Positions 34,603 to 42,475 of a stretch of 64,000 nucleotides of DNA are shown here, piece by piece. The notes under the pieces are model-generated. The model was not told the DNA's origin. It did no database searches and saw only the letters and a program-made list of their open reading frames with translations. How positions within the stretch are numbered: position 1 is the first letter of the stretch; each line of letters begins with the position of its first letter. The translations under genes and the position numbers were made by a program. Source of the DNA: Roseibium marinum (GTDB lineage: Bacteria > Pseudomonadota > Alphaproteobacteria > Rhizobiales > Stappiaceae); contig NZ_PPCN01000003.1 in the NCBI RefSeq assembly GCF_002906165.1, positions 248,001-312,000 of the forward strand. Direction: 5' to 3'.

Positions 34603-35043
34603 TTAGCGCATGGAAATGCAGATCCGGATTACGCCGGCATTGTCCCACAGGGCAATATCCTTGTCGTTGATCCGGAAGGCGTAGACCCCGGCGGGATCGC
34701 GGGCGTTGACGGCAAGCGCCGCGAATTCGGCGAAAGGAACGATCCTCCCGGCCTGGTCGCGTACCAGCATTTCACCGAAGGCGTAGGACTGGTCGTATTT
34801 GTATCCGAACAGCGGGCCGAGTTTCCGGGCGCCCTGTCCGGAATAGCCGCGCGGGCCGACAGGTGCGGCGTGACCGCCGATCACGCTCCAACTTCCCGAA
34901 TAGCCGATCTTGCCAATCTTGCCGGCTGGTAGGGACATCTGCTGCCATCCCTTTTTTGCCTGAACATCGATGCAGTGATCCGCGGCTAGGGCCGCGGACG
35001 GGAAAATCAGGAGCAGGAACAGCGCGAAACGGGCAGGTACCAT
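34603..35043 (-). CDS. Secreted protein, possible PA-IL (LecA)-like sugar-binding fold
   Basis: The 146-residue precursor has a clear signal peptide (ARFALFLLLIFPSAALAAD). The mature part has features like the galactophilic lectin PA-IL/LecA: a first strand pair with IGYSGSWSV, a middle FGEMLVRDQAGRIVPF, and a final YAFRINDKDIALWDNAGVIR that resembles the YND...NNSGSF end of LecA. It also has two cysteines (HCIDV, RICIS). The likeness is by eye and the calcium/sugar residues are only partly matched. It is probably periplasmic or extracellular. Confidence 0.6.
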   Translation of the reverse strand: MVPARFALFLLLIFPSAALAADHCIDVQAKKGWQQMSLPAGKIGKIGYSGSWSVIGGHAAPVGPRGYSGQGARKLGPLFGYKYDQSYAFGEMLVRDQAGRIVPFAEFAALAVNARDPAGVYAFRINDKDIALWDNAGVIRICISMR

Positions 35044-35388
35044 GGGTCGGGTCCGAAGTGGTGCTTTTCGGCACTAAGACGCCAGTGCTGCCACCTCGTC
35101 AAGGGTTCCCGGGGGGGACGACAGGCCGCGCCTCAAGTCTTGCCTTGCAAGTCTGGGTCCGAGGACCCACATCCTCAGGTGAACGATGAGGGTCGTTCCT
35201 CCCCAGACTGGCGCCCGGCTTTTTGTAAGCTGCGGCGCCTTCTTTTTGCGGATATGCTTTTCGTCCCGGCGCCCCGCAGGATTGTACACAGACGGGGCGG
35301 CCGGGAAGCCTTGTCGCTTGAGACAGGGTGGCCCGCGCCGCCGGACGGGGGCGGCGCGGGCTCTAACACCGGCCCGAAAAGGAGGGGC
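35044..35388. other. Intergenic region without a gene
   Basis: These 345 bases lie between two leftward genes. The frames here show no ribosome site or recognisable product. The only visible structure is the strong hairpin at 35331-35361. Confidence 0.5.
35331..35361 (-). terminator. 12-bp GC hairpin downstream of the DUF465 gene
   Basis: GCCCGCGCCGCC (35331-35342) and GGCGGCGCGGGC (35350-35361) pair perfectly around a 7-base loop, 27 bases beyond the stop of the leftward DUF465 gene. No T-run follows on either strand, so the terminator call is tentative. Confidence 0.5.
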
Positions 35389-35643
35389 TCAGGACGCGGT
35401 GTTAGCCGCTGCCGCCAGAAGGGCGGCAATCTGATCTTTCAGGAGCAGGCGTTTTTTCTTCAACTCCTCCAGAGCCTCGTCGGAGGCAGGCTCCACATCC
35501 GTTTCGATGCGATGCACTTCCCGGTTCACGGTGTGATATTCGTCCGCAAGCCGTGCGAAATGGGCATCGTTGGTTTTAAGAGCATGCAGCGTATCGGCCG
35601 CATCGGGGAATTCTTCATGCAGTTCGTGGGGAACGTGGCTCAT
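35389..35643 (-). CDS. DUF465 (YdcH-family) small protein
   Basis: The 84-residue product is a charged helical protein with the YdcH pattern: HELHEEFPDAADTLHALKTND near the start, then AHFARLADEYHTVNREVHRIE, and a C-terminal LKKKRLLLKDQIAALL helix. It probably forms a coiled-coil hairpin. The family function is unknown. A perfect TAAGGAGG lies a few bases before ATG 35643, so the longer frame to 35760 is not used. Confidence 0.85.
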   Translation of the reverse strand: MSHVPHELHEEFPDAADTLHALKTNDAHFARLADEYHTVNREVHRIETDVEPASDEALEELKKKRLLLKDQIAALLAAAANTAS

Positions 35644-35946
35644 TATTGCCTCCTTATGAGACCCCCAAATTGCCGTTTGCAGTGGCAAACCACCTTGAGA
35701 CAGATCAATCGGAGGACAATCGCAGCCCCGATTTTTCAAAGACATGGAAACACAAGGCACGCGGGCGTCCGCTTTGGCGCCGGATCTGCTCTCCTGCCAT
35801 ATGACGGGATGCCTGACCGGAGCGAAGTCAGGACGGGCCGCCTTTCCAGTGCTTTAATTCGCACGGGAGCGTCACTATCCTGACAGGAGGCTGTCAGGAG
35901 GGCCTTGATATGGTGATGTCCGTTGCAGCACCAAAGGAGACTTTCC

Positions 35947-36318
35947 ATGACTTTCATTCCCGATCACTTCACCGTCTGGATGGAGATCCCGGTCACGGAT
36001 CTGGACAAGGCGGTCACGTTCTATAACGAGGTTTTTCAAACCGAACTGGTACGCGTCGCCGATATGGGGCCGAACGAATTTGCGATGTTCCCCGTCAAGG
36101 ACGGTGGCCGGGCAGGGCATCTTTATCCCGGTAAACCGCCGGCAAGGGGCAGCGGAGCAACCATCCATCTTGCCTGTCCGGACAGCCTGGAGGAGACGAT
36201 GGAACGCTTCGCCACGGCGGGCGGCGAGGTCATTTCCGATCCCGTCGCCATTCCGGCGGGACGTTTCGCCTACGGGATCGATCCCGACGGCAACTCCATC
36301 GGCATGTTAGCGCAATAA
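35947..36318 (+). CDS. VOC-superfamily protein (glyoxalase/bleomycin-resistance type)
   Basis: The 123-residue protein has the paired beta-alpha-beta-beta-beta pattern of the vicinal-oxygen-chelate fold: VWMEIPVTDLDKAVTFYNEVF at the start and a final FAYGIDPDGNSIGM. It may be a metal-dependent lyase, dioxygenase or ligand-binding protein; the substrate is unknown. AAGGAGA lies six bases before ATG 35947. It is followed after 12 bases by a WYL regulator gene, so the two are probably one operon. Confidence 0.88.
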   Translation: MTFIPDHFTVWMEIPVTDLDKAVTFYNEVFQTELVRVADMGPNEFAMFPVKDGGRAGHLYPGKPPARGSGATIHLACPDSLEETMERFATAGGEVISDPVAIPAGRFAYGIDPDGNSIGMLAQ

Positions 36319-36330
36319 GGAGCCCGCACC

Positions 36331-37032
36331 ATGAGACGCGCCGACCGCCTCTTCCAGATCGTGCAATATCTGCGCGGCGGCCGACTTGTGCGGGCGCGTC
36401 AGCTCTCGCAATGGCTGGAAGTGTCCGAGCGGACCGTCTATCGCGACATCGCCGACCTGCAGGCCTCCGGCGTTCCCATCGAAGGGGCCGCCGGGGTCGG
36501 CTACATCATGCGCGACGGCTATGACCTGCCGCCTCTCATGTTCACTAGGGACGAAGTCGTCGCCCTGCTGGCCGGTGCGCGTCTGATCCGGGCCTGGGGC
36601 GGGGCCGCGATGGCCCGGGCCGCCGAGGAGGCGATGATCAAGATCGACGCGGTATTGCCGGAAAGAATGCGCGTGCGTCACAACGAGGTGGAGATCCACG
36701 CGGTCGCATCGGAAATGACCCACCAGGTCCGGGCGTATATCGATTTCCTCGAAGCGGCGGCGGATGCCCGCAAGCGTCTGTCCATCGCCTATTGCGATGG
36801 CAAGGGCGATGCATCCAGCCGGGTGGTTCGTCCGCTGGGCCTGTGGTTCTGGGGCAAGGTCTGGACGCTGGTCGCCTGGTGCGAGCTCCGGCAGGATTTC
36901 CGCATGTTCCGCCTGGACCGTATTTCGGAAATCCGCGAGACGGGGGACAGATTTTCCAGAGAACCGGGCAAGACGCTGAAGGATTTTTACTGCCTGATGG
37001 AACTGGAAGGACACAAGGGCCCGGGAAACTGA
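36331..37032 (+). CDS. YafY-type transcriptional regulator with WYL domain
   Basis: The 233-residue protein has an N-terminal HTH (RARQLSQWLEVSERTVYRDI, about 23-42) and a C-terminal WYL-type domain with RPLGLWFWGKVWTLVAWCELR and FRLDRI. WYL domains sense nucleic-acid or nucleotide ligands in several regulators. It follows the VOC gene closely and probably controls it and itself. Its end faces the DUF1194 gene across repeat copy 2. Confidence 0.9.
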   Translation: MRRADRLFQIVQYLRGGRLVRARQLSQWLEVSERTVYRDIADLQASGVPIEGAAGVGYIMRDGYDLPPLMFTRDEVVALLAGARLIRAWGGAAMARAAEEAMIKIDAVLPERMRVRHNEVEIHAVASEMTHQVRAYIDFLEAAADARKRLSIAYCDGKGDASSRVVRPLGLWFWGKVWTLVAWCELRQDFRMFRLDRISEIRETGDRFSREPGKTLKDFYCLMELEGHKGPGN

Positions 37033-37049
37033 TCTCTCCAGATTGATTA

Positions 37050-37220
37050 TAGCATGTCGCGTTTGAGCGGGTTCATGGATTCAGGAAGACGCCCGAGGCA
37101 GCGTTTGCATTGCAAATGCGTTTGAGCGGGTTCATGGATTCAGGAAGACGCCCGAGGCAGCGTTTGCATTGCAAATGCGTTCGGGCGATTTCCTGAATTC
37201 AATTTAACGCGACACGCTTT
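37050..37220. repeat. Long palindromic repeat, copy 2, with a 59-bp tandem duplication
   Basis: The left arm plus loop (starting GCGTTTGAGCGGG) is present twice in a row, at 37059-37117 and 37118-37176, with no difference between units that I can see. The right arm follows, ending AACGCGACACGCTTT. The last 74 bases equal copy 1 at 30532-30605. The left end here (AGCATGTCGCGTT) mirrors the right end (AACGCGACACGCT), so the complete element is a palindrome from end to end. It lies between two convergent genes, like copy 1. Confidence 0.85.
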
Positions 37221-37232
37221 TATTGCGGGAGG

Positions 37233-37982
37233 TCAGCGCAGGGCGGCATATCCGCTGCCGAAAATCTCGCGCAGCAGCTTGCGTTTCATCGCGCGGGCAT
37301 AGTCTTCATAGTCATCCGCCACTTCGATGAACGCGCCGGGACCTCTGAGAACACTGTTCCGGTAATAGCTGACCGGGGCCGTGTCCTGACCGGCGATGAC
37401 GAGGCCGTTGACGGTGATGTCTTTGAAATCGAAGGCGCGATAGGCGCTCTCCGGGCCGAAGCCTTCGTTGTTGATGCCGTCGCCGGCGATATCGATCACC
37501 TTGCGGGAGCACGGTTCCGGTGCTTTTTGCATCGAAACGGAGGCGTATCCAAGGGCATATCCGATGGCGGTGGGAAATTCTGTGAAGCCTCTGGGAGACC
37601 GGCGCAGGGTGGCCGCGGCCCTTTTGGCGCTTTGCGTGTCGGCAAGGTTCTGCCAGGTGAGCTGAAGCAATTGCTGATACCTGCCGCTCCATTCGAAACT
37701 CGTCACCCAGATCCCGCCGACGGCTTCTATCGCTTCCACAACCTCCGGGTCCTCGAGGGCATCCGCCAAGCCATTGAGCTGAAGGTCATGTTCGCGCGCA
37801 TCGACACTCGCCGATCCGTCCATGGCGAGCACCAGCGACAGGGAACAGGAAAAGGCGTGTTGTGCCGTCATTGGCATGGTCAGGCATAAAAAGGCGCCCA
37901 GGCAAACGGTGATAGCCCGCCCGAGGGAGAGCGGCGACACGATCGGGCGTGGCGGGTTCGGCATCCGAATGCGGCGATGCAT
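37233..37982 (-). CDS. DUF1194 protein, secreted, von Willebrand A-like
   Basis: The 249-residue precursor has a hydrophobic signal segment (AITVCLGAFLCLTMPMTAQ) and a DUF1194/VWA-like domain with the metal site LVLAMDGSAS, then VIDIAGDGINNEG, and a late GPGAFIEVADDYEDY. It is probably periplasmic and binds a divalent metal through its MIDAS-like site; the function is unknown. The start ATG 37982 has AGGA eight bases upstream; ATG 37964 is an alternative. It is divergent from the sucrose operon. Confidence 0.85.
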   Translation of the reverse strand: MHRRIRMPNPPRPIVSPLSLGRAITVCLGAFLCLTMPMTAQHAFSCSLSLVLAMDGSASVDAREHDLQLNGLADALEDPEVVEAIEAVGGIWVTSFEWSGRYQQLLQLTWQNLADTQSAKRAAATLRRSPRGFTEFPTAIGYALGYASVSMQKAPEPCSRKVIDIAGDGINNEGFGPESAYRAFDFKDITVNGLVIAGQDTAPVSYYRNSVLRGPGAFIEVADDYEDYARAMKRKLLREIFGSGYAALR

Positions 37983-38144
37983 GTATCAATCCTGGGCTTT
38001 TGTGGCATTCTAGAGCACTTTCCGCCCATATTGAAGCACAGCGGGAAAGAGATAGCTGACATAAAGGCGACGTTAAATGCTGCAATGCAAATTTATCGGC
38101 CACAGGACTTGAACGAACGCAAGCAACTGGGGCAGGGTTAGCAC

Positions 38145-39683
38145 ATGTACGCATCCCATGGATTTCTTAGATCTGACATCGGCGACGTCGATGTCGTTTT
38201 CCATGATGGACTATTTCATCTCTTTCACCTGGTTCTGCCCAATCACGATTTCATAGCCCATGCCGTCAGTCCGGACGGCATGACCTGGCGCCGCGTCAAG
38301 AACGCGCTTTTTGTCGGTGAGCCCGGCGCGTGGGACGACGACATGCTGTGGACCATGCATGTGACGGCCGATCCCGATCGCCCGGGGGAATGGCGCATGT
38401 TCTATACCGGCCTGGCGCGGTCCGAATACGGCCGGGTCCAGCGTGTCGGTCTTGCGCGTTCAAAGGATCTTTACCGGTGGGAGCGCTGTAACGGAGGGAT
38501 CTATCCCCTTGAAATCCCAGCGCCTTATTATGAAAGTTCCATCGACGAAGGCCGCCGTTGGGTGAGCTTCCGCGATCCGTTTTTCTATCATGACGCAGAA
38601 ACCGGCGAGCGGATGCTGTTGAGCTCGGCCCGGGTGAAGGAAGGGCCGGTTATCCGCCGGGGCTGCGTCGGCCTCGCACGCGAGACCGCTCCCGACAGGT
38701 TCAGCTTCGAGGCGCCGTTGCACCGTCCGGGCCTTTACGACGATGTAGAGGTGCCAAATCTCTTCAAGCTCGACGGCCGCTATTACCTCCTCGGGTCGAT
38801 CCGCGAGGATACCAAGATCCACTACTGGTACGCGAATTCCGTTATGGGTCCATACGAGAATTTCTTCGACAACGTGGTCCTGCCTTCGGGCAATTATGCC
38901 GGACGGATCTGCCGGGCCGACGGCGATCTGCTTCTCTTCAACTTCTTTTCCAAGACGGAGAATGTCCACGGGCGCGAAACCGTCAAGAAACTGCTGCCGC
39001 CGCCAAAGCGGCTGGTGAGCGACGAGGCAGGCCGGCTGAAGGTCAAGTCCTATTCGGGCTTCGACGATCTGGTGACGCATCGCGAAAGCGTGACGGCCTC
39101 CTATCAGTGCAAATATCTTTACGGAAATCCCCACGCATCTGCGATCGACCGTTCGGACGGCCTGCATCTGTCCTGCAAGAGCGGCTATGAAGCGTTCCTC
39201 CTGCCCGGAAAACACGAGGATTTCCGGCTGCGGGCACAGTTGATGCTGGAAGGGTCGGGCAAGACCGGACTGGTTCTGCGCACGAACGAAGAAGGGGACG
39301 GCTATTATCTGTCGCTCGATCTGGTCAACGGTATGGCGCAGATGCGGGCCTGGGGCGCCAACCCGACACCGGAATTCGAACATGCCTTCCGCTTTGACCC
39401 GCTTCAGGACGGCCACTTCCGCGGTAGCGGTCAGGGGCCGTGGCAGATCGAAGTCGTCGCCCATGGCATGTATATCGAGTTTTCCATCGACGGCTATGTG
39501 GTGCTCAGCCTCGTCGACGACAGTTTTGCGGAGGGCGGCATCGGATTTTACACCGAAAGCGCCGCCGTCTGCCTGAAGGACCTCGAAATCGGAACCTTGC
39601 GGCGCCCGGTGACTGAGGACACCGCCGCGCAGGTCTACACCACGACGTATGTCGCCCCGGAAGAGGAGGCGGAGGGACTTTGA
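38145..39683 (+). CDS. GH32-family beta-fructosidase-like glycoside hydrolase
   Basis: The 512-residue protein has a five-bladed propeller pattern of clan GH-J. A nucleophile-type strand GDVDVVFHDGLFHLFH stands in the place of NDPNG, SFRDPFFYHD is the RDP motif, and DVEVPNLFKLDG holds the acid/base glutamate (EC motif). A C-terminal beta-sandwich follows (about 330-490). No signal peptide is seen, so it acts in the cytosol. Its operon contains sucrose-phosphate phosphatase and synthase genes, so it is likely an invertase or sucrose-related fructosidase. The stop overlaps the start of the phosphatase gene (TTGA). Confidence 0.8.
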   Translation: MYASHGFLRSDIGDVDVVFHDGLFHLFHLVLPNHDFIAHAVSPDGMTWRRVKNALFVGEPGAWDDDMLWTMHVTADPDRPGEWRMFYTGLARSEYGRVQRVGLARSKDLYRWERCNGGIYPLEIPAPYYESSIDEGRRWVSFRDPFFYHDAETGERMLLSSARVKEGPVIRRGCVGLARETAPDRFSFEAPLHRPGLYDDVEVPNLFKLDGRYYLLGSIREDTKIHYWYANSVMGPYENFFDNVVLPSGNYAGRICRADGDLLLFNFFSKTENVHGRETVKKLLPPPKRLVSDEAGRLKVKSYSGFDDLVTHRESVTASYQCKYLYGNPHASAIDRSDGLHLSCKSGYEAFLLPGKHEDFRLRAQLMLEGSGKTGLVLRTNEEGDGYYLSLDLVNGMAQMRAWGANPTPEFEHAFRFDPLQDGHFRGSGQGPWQIEVVAHGMYIEFSIDGYVVLSLVDDSFAEGGIGFYTESAAVCLKDLEIGTLRRPVTEDTAAQVYTTTYVAPEEEAEGL

Positions 39684-40429
39684 GCGGGGAAACAGGCAGT
39701 CCCGAGCCCTGGCTTCTGGTCAGCGACATCGACGATACGCTGACCGGAAACCGCGAAGATCTGAATCGGCTCTGGCAATCGCTCAAATTACGGCACAAAG
39801 GAGCGAAGCTGGCGCTGAACTCAAGCCGTCCGGCGGTCAGCGTCGACCGGACGCTGGCGGAGTATTTCCCGGCGGATTTCGCACCCGATGCGATTATCAC
39901 CGGTTTGGGAACCGAAATCCGCCTGGGCCGTTACTGGTTGGAGAGCTGGCGGAAACAATTCCTCGACTGGCCGGACAAGGATATCCGCAAGCTGGTCGCG
40001 GAACTTGGATATGCGCCGCATGCCGACGTTTTCCAGACCGAGGGCAAAGCCAGCTTCTCTGTCCCGGGCAAGGCGGAGGTGGAACGGATATTGGAACGGC
40101 TGGAAAAGGAAGGCATCCAGCATAAATATATTTATTCAGGCGCGAGCGATCTCGACATCCTCGCGCCCGGTGCCGGTAAGGACGCGGCCATGCGCCACCT
40201 TGCCGGTCATCTCGGGATCCCGATGGAAAACACGGTAGCGGCGGGGGACTCGGGCAACGACCTGGCCCTCTTCGAAGCCGCCGGGAAGGCGATTGCCGTC
40301 GGCAACGCGCGCGAGGAACTCCTTGCGGCGATGCCGAAGGAGAAGACCTACCACGCGAGCGCGAACCATGCCGCGGGGGTCCTTGAAGGATTGATAAAAC
40401 TTGGATTGCTGCGCGAAGCGGCAGCCTGA
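39680..40429 (+). CDS. Sucrose-6-phosphate phosphatase-like HAD hydrolase
   Basis: The 249-residue protein is an HAD-IIB phosphatase: motif I VSDIDDTLTG with the nucleophile aspartate near residue 16, motif II LALNSSRP, and motif IV GDSGNDLALFEAAG. The sequence ASFSVPGKAE fits the sucrose-phosphate phosphatase cap. It would release sucrose from sucrose 6-phosphate made by the next gene. The start is TTG 39680, overlapping the GH32 stop and preceded by GGAGG; translational coupling is likely. Confidence 0.87.
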   Translation: MSGETGSPEPWLLVSDIDDTLTGNREDLNRLWQSLKLRHKGAKLALNSSRPAVSVDRTLAEYFPADFAPDAIITGLGTEIRLGRYWLESWRKQFLDWPDKDIRKLVAELGYAPHADVFQTEGKASFSVPGKAEVERILERLEKEGIQHKYIYSGASDLDILAPGAGKDAAMRHLAGHLGIPMENTVAAGDSGNDLALFEAAGKAIAVGNAREELLAAMPKEKTYHASANHAAGVLEGLIKLGLLREAAA

Positions 40430-40496
40430 ACGACACGAGCCAAACTGAAGCCTGGGAAGACGGAGATCGAAACACACAACAAGAAGGTTGGACCAC

Positions 40497-41792
40497 ATGA
40501 ACAAGCACAACATCGGATCGCTCCTGATGATTTCGCTGCACGGCTATGTCGCGGGGTCACCCGAACTCGGTAAACCGGACACGGGCGGCCAGGTGGTTTT
40601 CGTGCTGGAGCTTGCCAAGCGGTTTGCCCGGCTCGGCTACCGGGTCGATGTCATGACCCGTCAATTCGAGGGTCAGCCGGCCGAGGACTTCGTCAATGAC
40701 AACCTGCGCGTTGTGCGCATTCCCTTCGGCGGCGAGGATTTCATCCGCAAGGAAGACATGCACGACTGGTACGGCGATTTTGTCACCAATGCGCTTGCCA
40801 TGATCCGTCACCGCAACATCGAGTACGATGTCATCAACAGCCACTACTGGGACGCGGGCGTCGCGGGACAGAAAATCGCCGAGGAACTGCAGATCCCGCA
40901 TATCCACACGCCGCACTCCCTCGGCTGGTGGAAACGCCACGACATGATTGGCGCGGGCGAAGAGGAGATGACAGGTTACCGGTTCGAGGAACGCATCCAG
41001 AAGGAATTCGTGCTCTACCGCAATTGCGATCATGTGATCGCGACGACGGAGCAGCAGACCGATCTGATCGTCGAGCAGTACCAGCTTCCCAAGGAACATA
41101 TCACCATGATCCCGCCGGGTATCGACGAGGGCAAATTCACGCCGTCGACGCCGGACAGGGTGGCCGCGGCGCGGCAGAAGCACGATATCCGCGAGACGGA
41201 CATCTACGTCGTCGGCCGCGCGGCGGAAAACAAGGGCTACGACCTCATCATCGAAAGCCTGCCGCATCTCCTGAAACTGCAGCCCGATGCGCGCCTGGTG
41301 CTGGCGGCGGGCGCCAATTCCGACAGCGACATCGCCCTCCTCAACCAGTGGAAGCAGGTTGCCGCCGACATGGGTGTTTCGGAGTCGATCAGCTGGCGGG
41401 GCTATGTGGAGGATGACGACCTGGCCGATTTCTACCGCGCGCCGGGCATCTTCGCGCTGCCCTCCCGCTACGAGCCTTTCGGCATGACGGCGGTGGAGGC
41501 GATGGCCTGCGGCACGCCAACGGTCGTCACCGTTCACGGCGGTCTTCATGAACAGATCGAATTCGGCCGCCACGCCCTGGTCGCCGACCCGAAGCGGCCG
41601 GAAGAGTTCGCCGCCATGCTCAACATGCCGATGCAGTATCCCTGGCTGCGCGACACGCTGGCCGTTGAAGGCGCCCGCTTCGCCCGCCGCTCCTTCGGCT
41701 GGACCGGAATCGCCCGCCGCACCCTGCAGGTCTTCGAACACTTCAAGGGCCGCTACGACGATCTGCAGACGGAGGAGCTGGTGGCGCTGTAG
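40497..41792 (+). CDS. Sucrose-phosphate synthase-like glycosyltransferase (GT4)
   Basis: The 431-residue protein has the SPS start SLHGYVAGSPELGKPDTGGQVVFV (split here as SLHGYVAGS and PDTGGQVVFVLELA), the INSHYWDAGVAGQ motif, PHIHTPHSLGWWKR, and the GT4 E-x7-E nucleotide-sugar site EPFGMTAVEA. It makes sucrose 6-phosphate from fructose 6-phosphate and a nucleotide-glucose. It is a minimal SPS without the plant regulatory domains or a fused phosphatase. AAGAAGG is nine bases before ATG 40497. It is the last gene of the GH32-SPP-SPS operon. Confidence 0.88.
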   Translation: MNKHNIGSLLMISLHGYVAGSPELGKPDTGGQVVFVLELAKRFARLGYRVDVMTRQFEGQPAEDFVNDNLRVVRIPFGGEDFIRKEDMHDWYGDFVTNALAMIRHRNIEYDVINSHYWDAGVAGQKIAEELQIPHIHTPHSLGWWKRHDMIGAGEEEMTGYRFEERIQKEFVLYRNCDHVIATTEQQTDLIVEQYQLPKEHITMIPPGIDEGKFTPSTPDRVAAARQKHDIRETDIYVVGRAAENKGYDLIIESLPHLLKLQPDARLVLAAGANSDSDIALLNQWKQVAADMGVSESISWRGYVEDDDLADFYRAPGIFALPSRYEPFGMTAVEAMACGTPTVVTVHGGLHEQIEFGRHALVADPKRPEEFAAMLNMPMQYPWLRDTLAVEGARFARRSFGWTGIARRTLQVFEHFKGRYDDLQTEELVAL

Positions 41793-41837
41793 AGGGCGTT
41801 GTTTTAACCCGCATGGCAAGCGCGGTTCAGGACTGGA

Positions 41838-41877
41838 CAGGACAGGCAGGGGCTGATGAGCCCCGGAACCTGTCCTG
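41838..41877 (+). terminator. Nested hairpin after the sucrose operon
   Basis: An outer stem CAGGACAGG/CCTGTCCTG (41838-41846 and 41869-41877) encloses GGGGCT-GATG-AGCCCC (41849-41864), 46 bases after the SPS stop. It lacks a T-run. It is a likely 3' end structure of the operon. Confidence 0.5.
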
Positions 41878-42040
41878 AATGGGTGCGCGTGGTGTGGAAG
41901 TAGTCGGGAACTCCTGCGAAAAGGGACTGGGTGCATAGGAAAGACAGGCCGCCTCGCTTTATCCTTATATAATCGAAACTAACATTGCTTTAGGTGCACG
42001 CTCCGGCGACAAGAACGCCACGTCACAGCGCAGGACATGC

Positions 42041-42475
42041 TCAGCGAAAATGCCGGAATTCTTCAAATTTACTGGCTTCAAGAATGGATATTTTTGTGGC
42101 GACTTGTGGAATGCTATTAACGCCACGAATTCGACGAATACTGTCTAGAGGCACTGGGGAGATAGGTTCGACATCGCCTAGCTGAATTGCACATCCTAAA
42201 TCGCAACCTCCAAAATATTGAAAGAATAGGGTTTGTGAGACTGCAGCTTCTGACTGATATCGCGACCACAACGCAGATGGAGAGTCATAATCAATTGCAA
42301 TAATAGTCGCTGTAGCGACAAGCGCCCCCACCGGTAGCGTTGAGTAAATCCAGAGCCGTGAGCCTGGCGGCAACGACATGAACCGTCGGCGCAGCTCAAC
42401 TGATTTTACACCGCTAATGATATTCGCCGCGTGATCGCAATGAATTGAGATCATTGCATGAGAGTCAGCGTTCAT
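42041..42475 (-). CDS. ASCH-domain protein, partner of the GNAT-PIN gene
   Basis: The 144-residue protein starts MNADSHAMISIHCDHAANII and has the ASCH motif GxKxxExR as SGVKSVELRRRF (about 22-33), then GSRLWIYSTLPVGALVATATI. ASCH domains have a PUA-like fold and usually bind RNA or modified nucleotides; some are nucleases or amidohydrolases. The start ATG 42475 lies inside the end of the upstream GNAT-PIN gene (11-base overlap), so the two are translationally coupled. Base composition is lower in GC than the surroundings, as for its partner. Confidence 0.82.
   Translation of the reverse strand: MNADSHAMISIHCDHAANIISGVKSVELRRRFMSLPPGSRLWIYSTLPVGALVATATIIAIDYDSPSALWSRYQSEAAVSQTLFFQYFGGCDLGCAIQLGDVEPISPVPLDSIRRIRGVNSIPQVATKISILEASKFEEFRHFR

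Noticed and set aside
35140-35883. 247-codon plus-strand frame opposite the DUF465 gene
   Set aside because: It covers a strong hairpin and the antisense of a gene with a perfect ribosome site; the protein shows no pattern.
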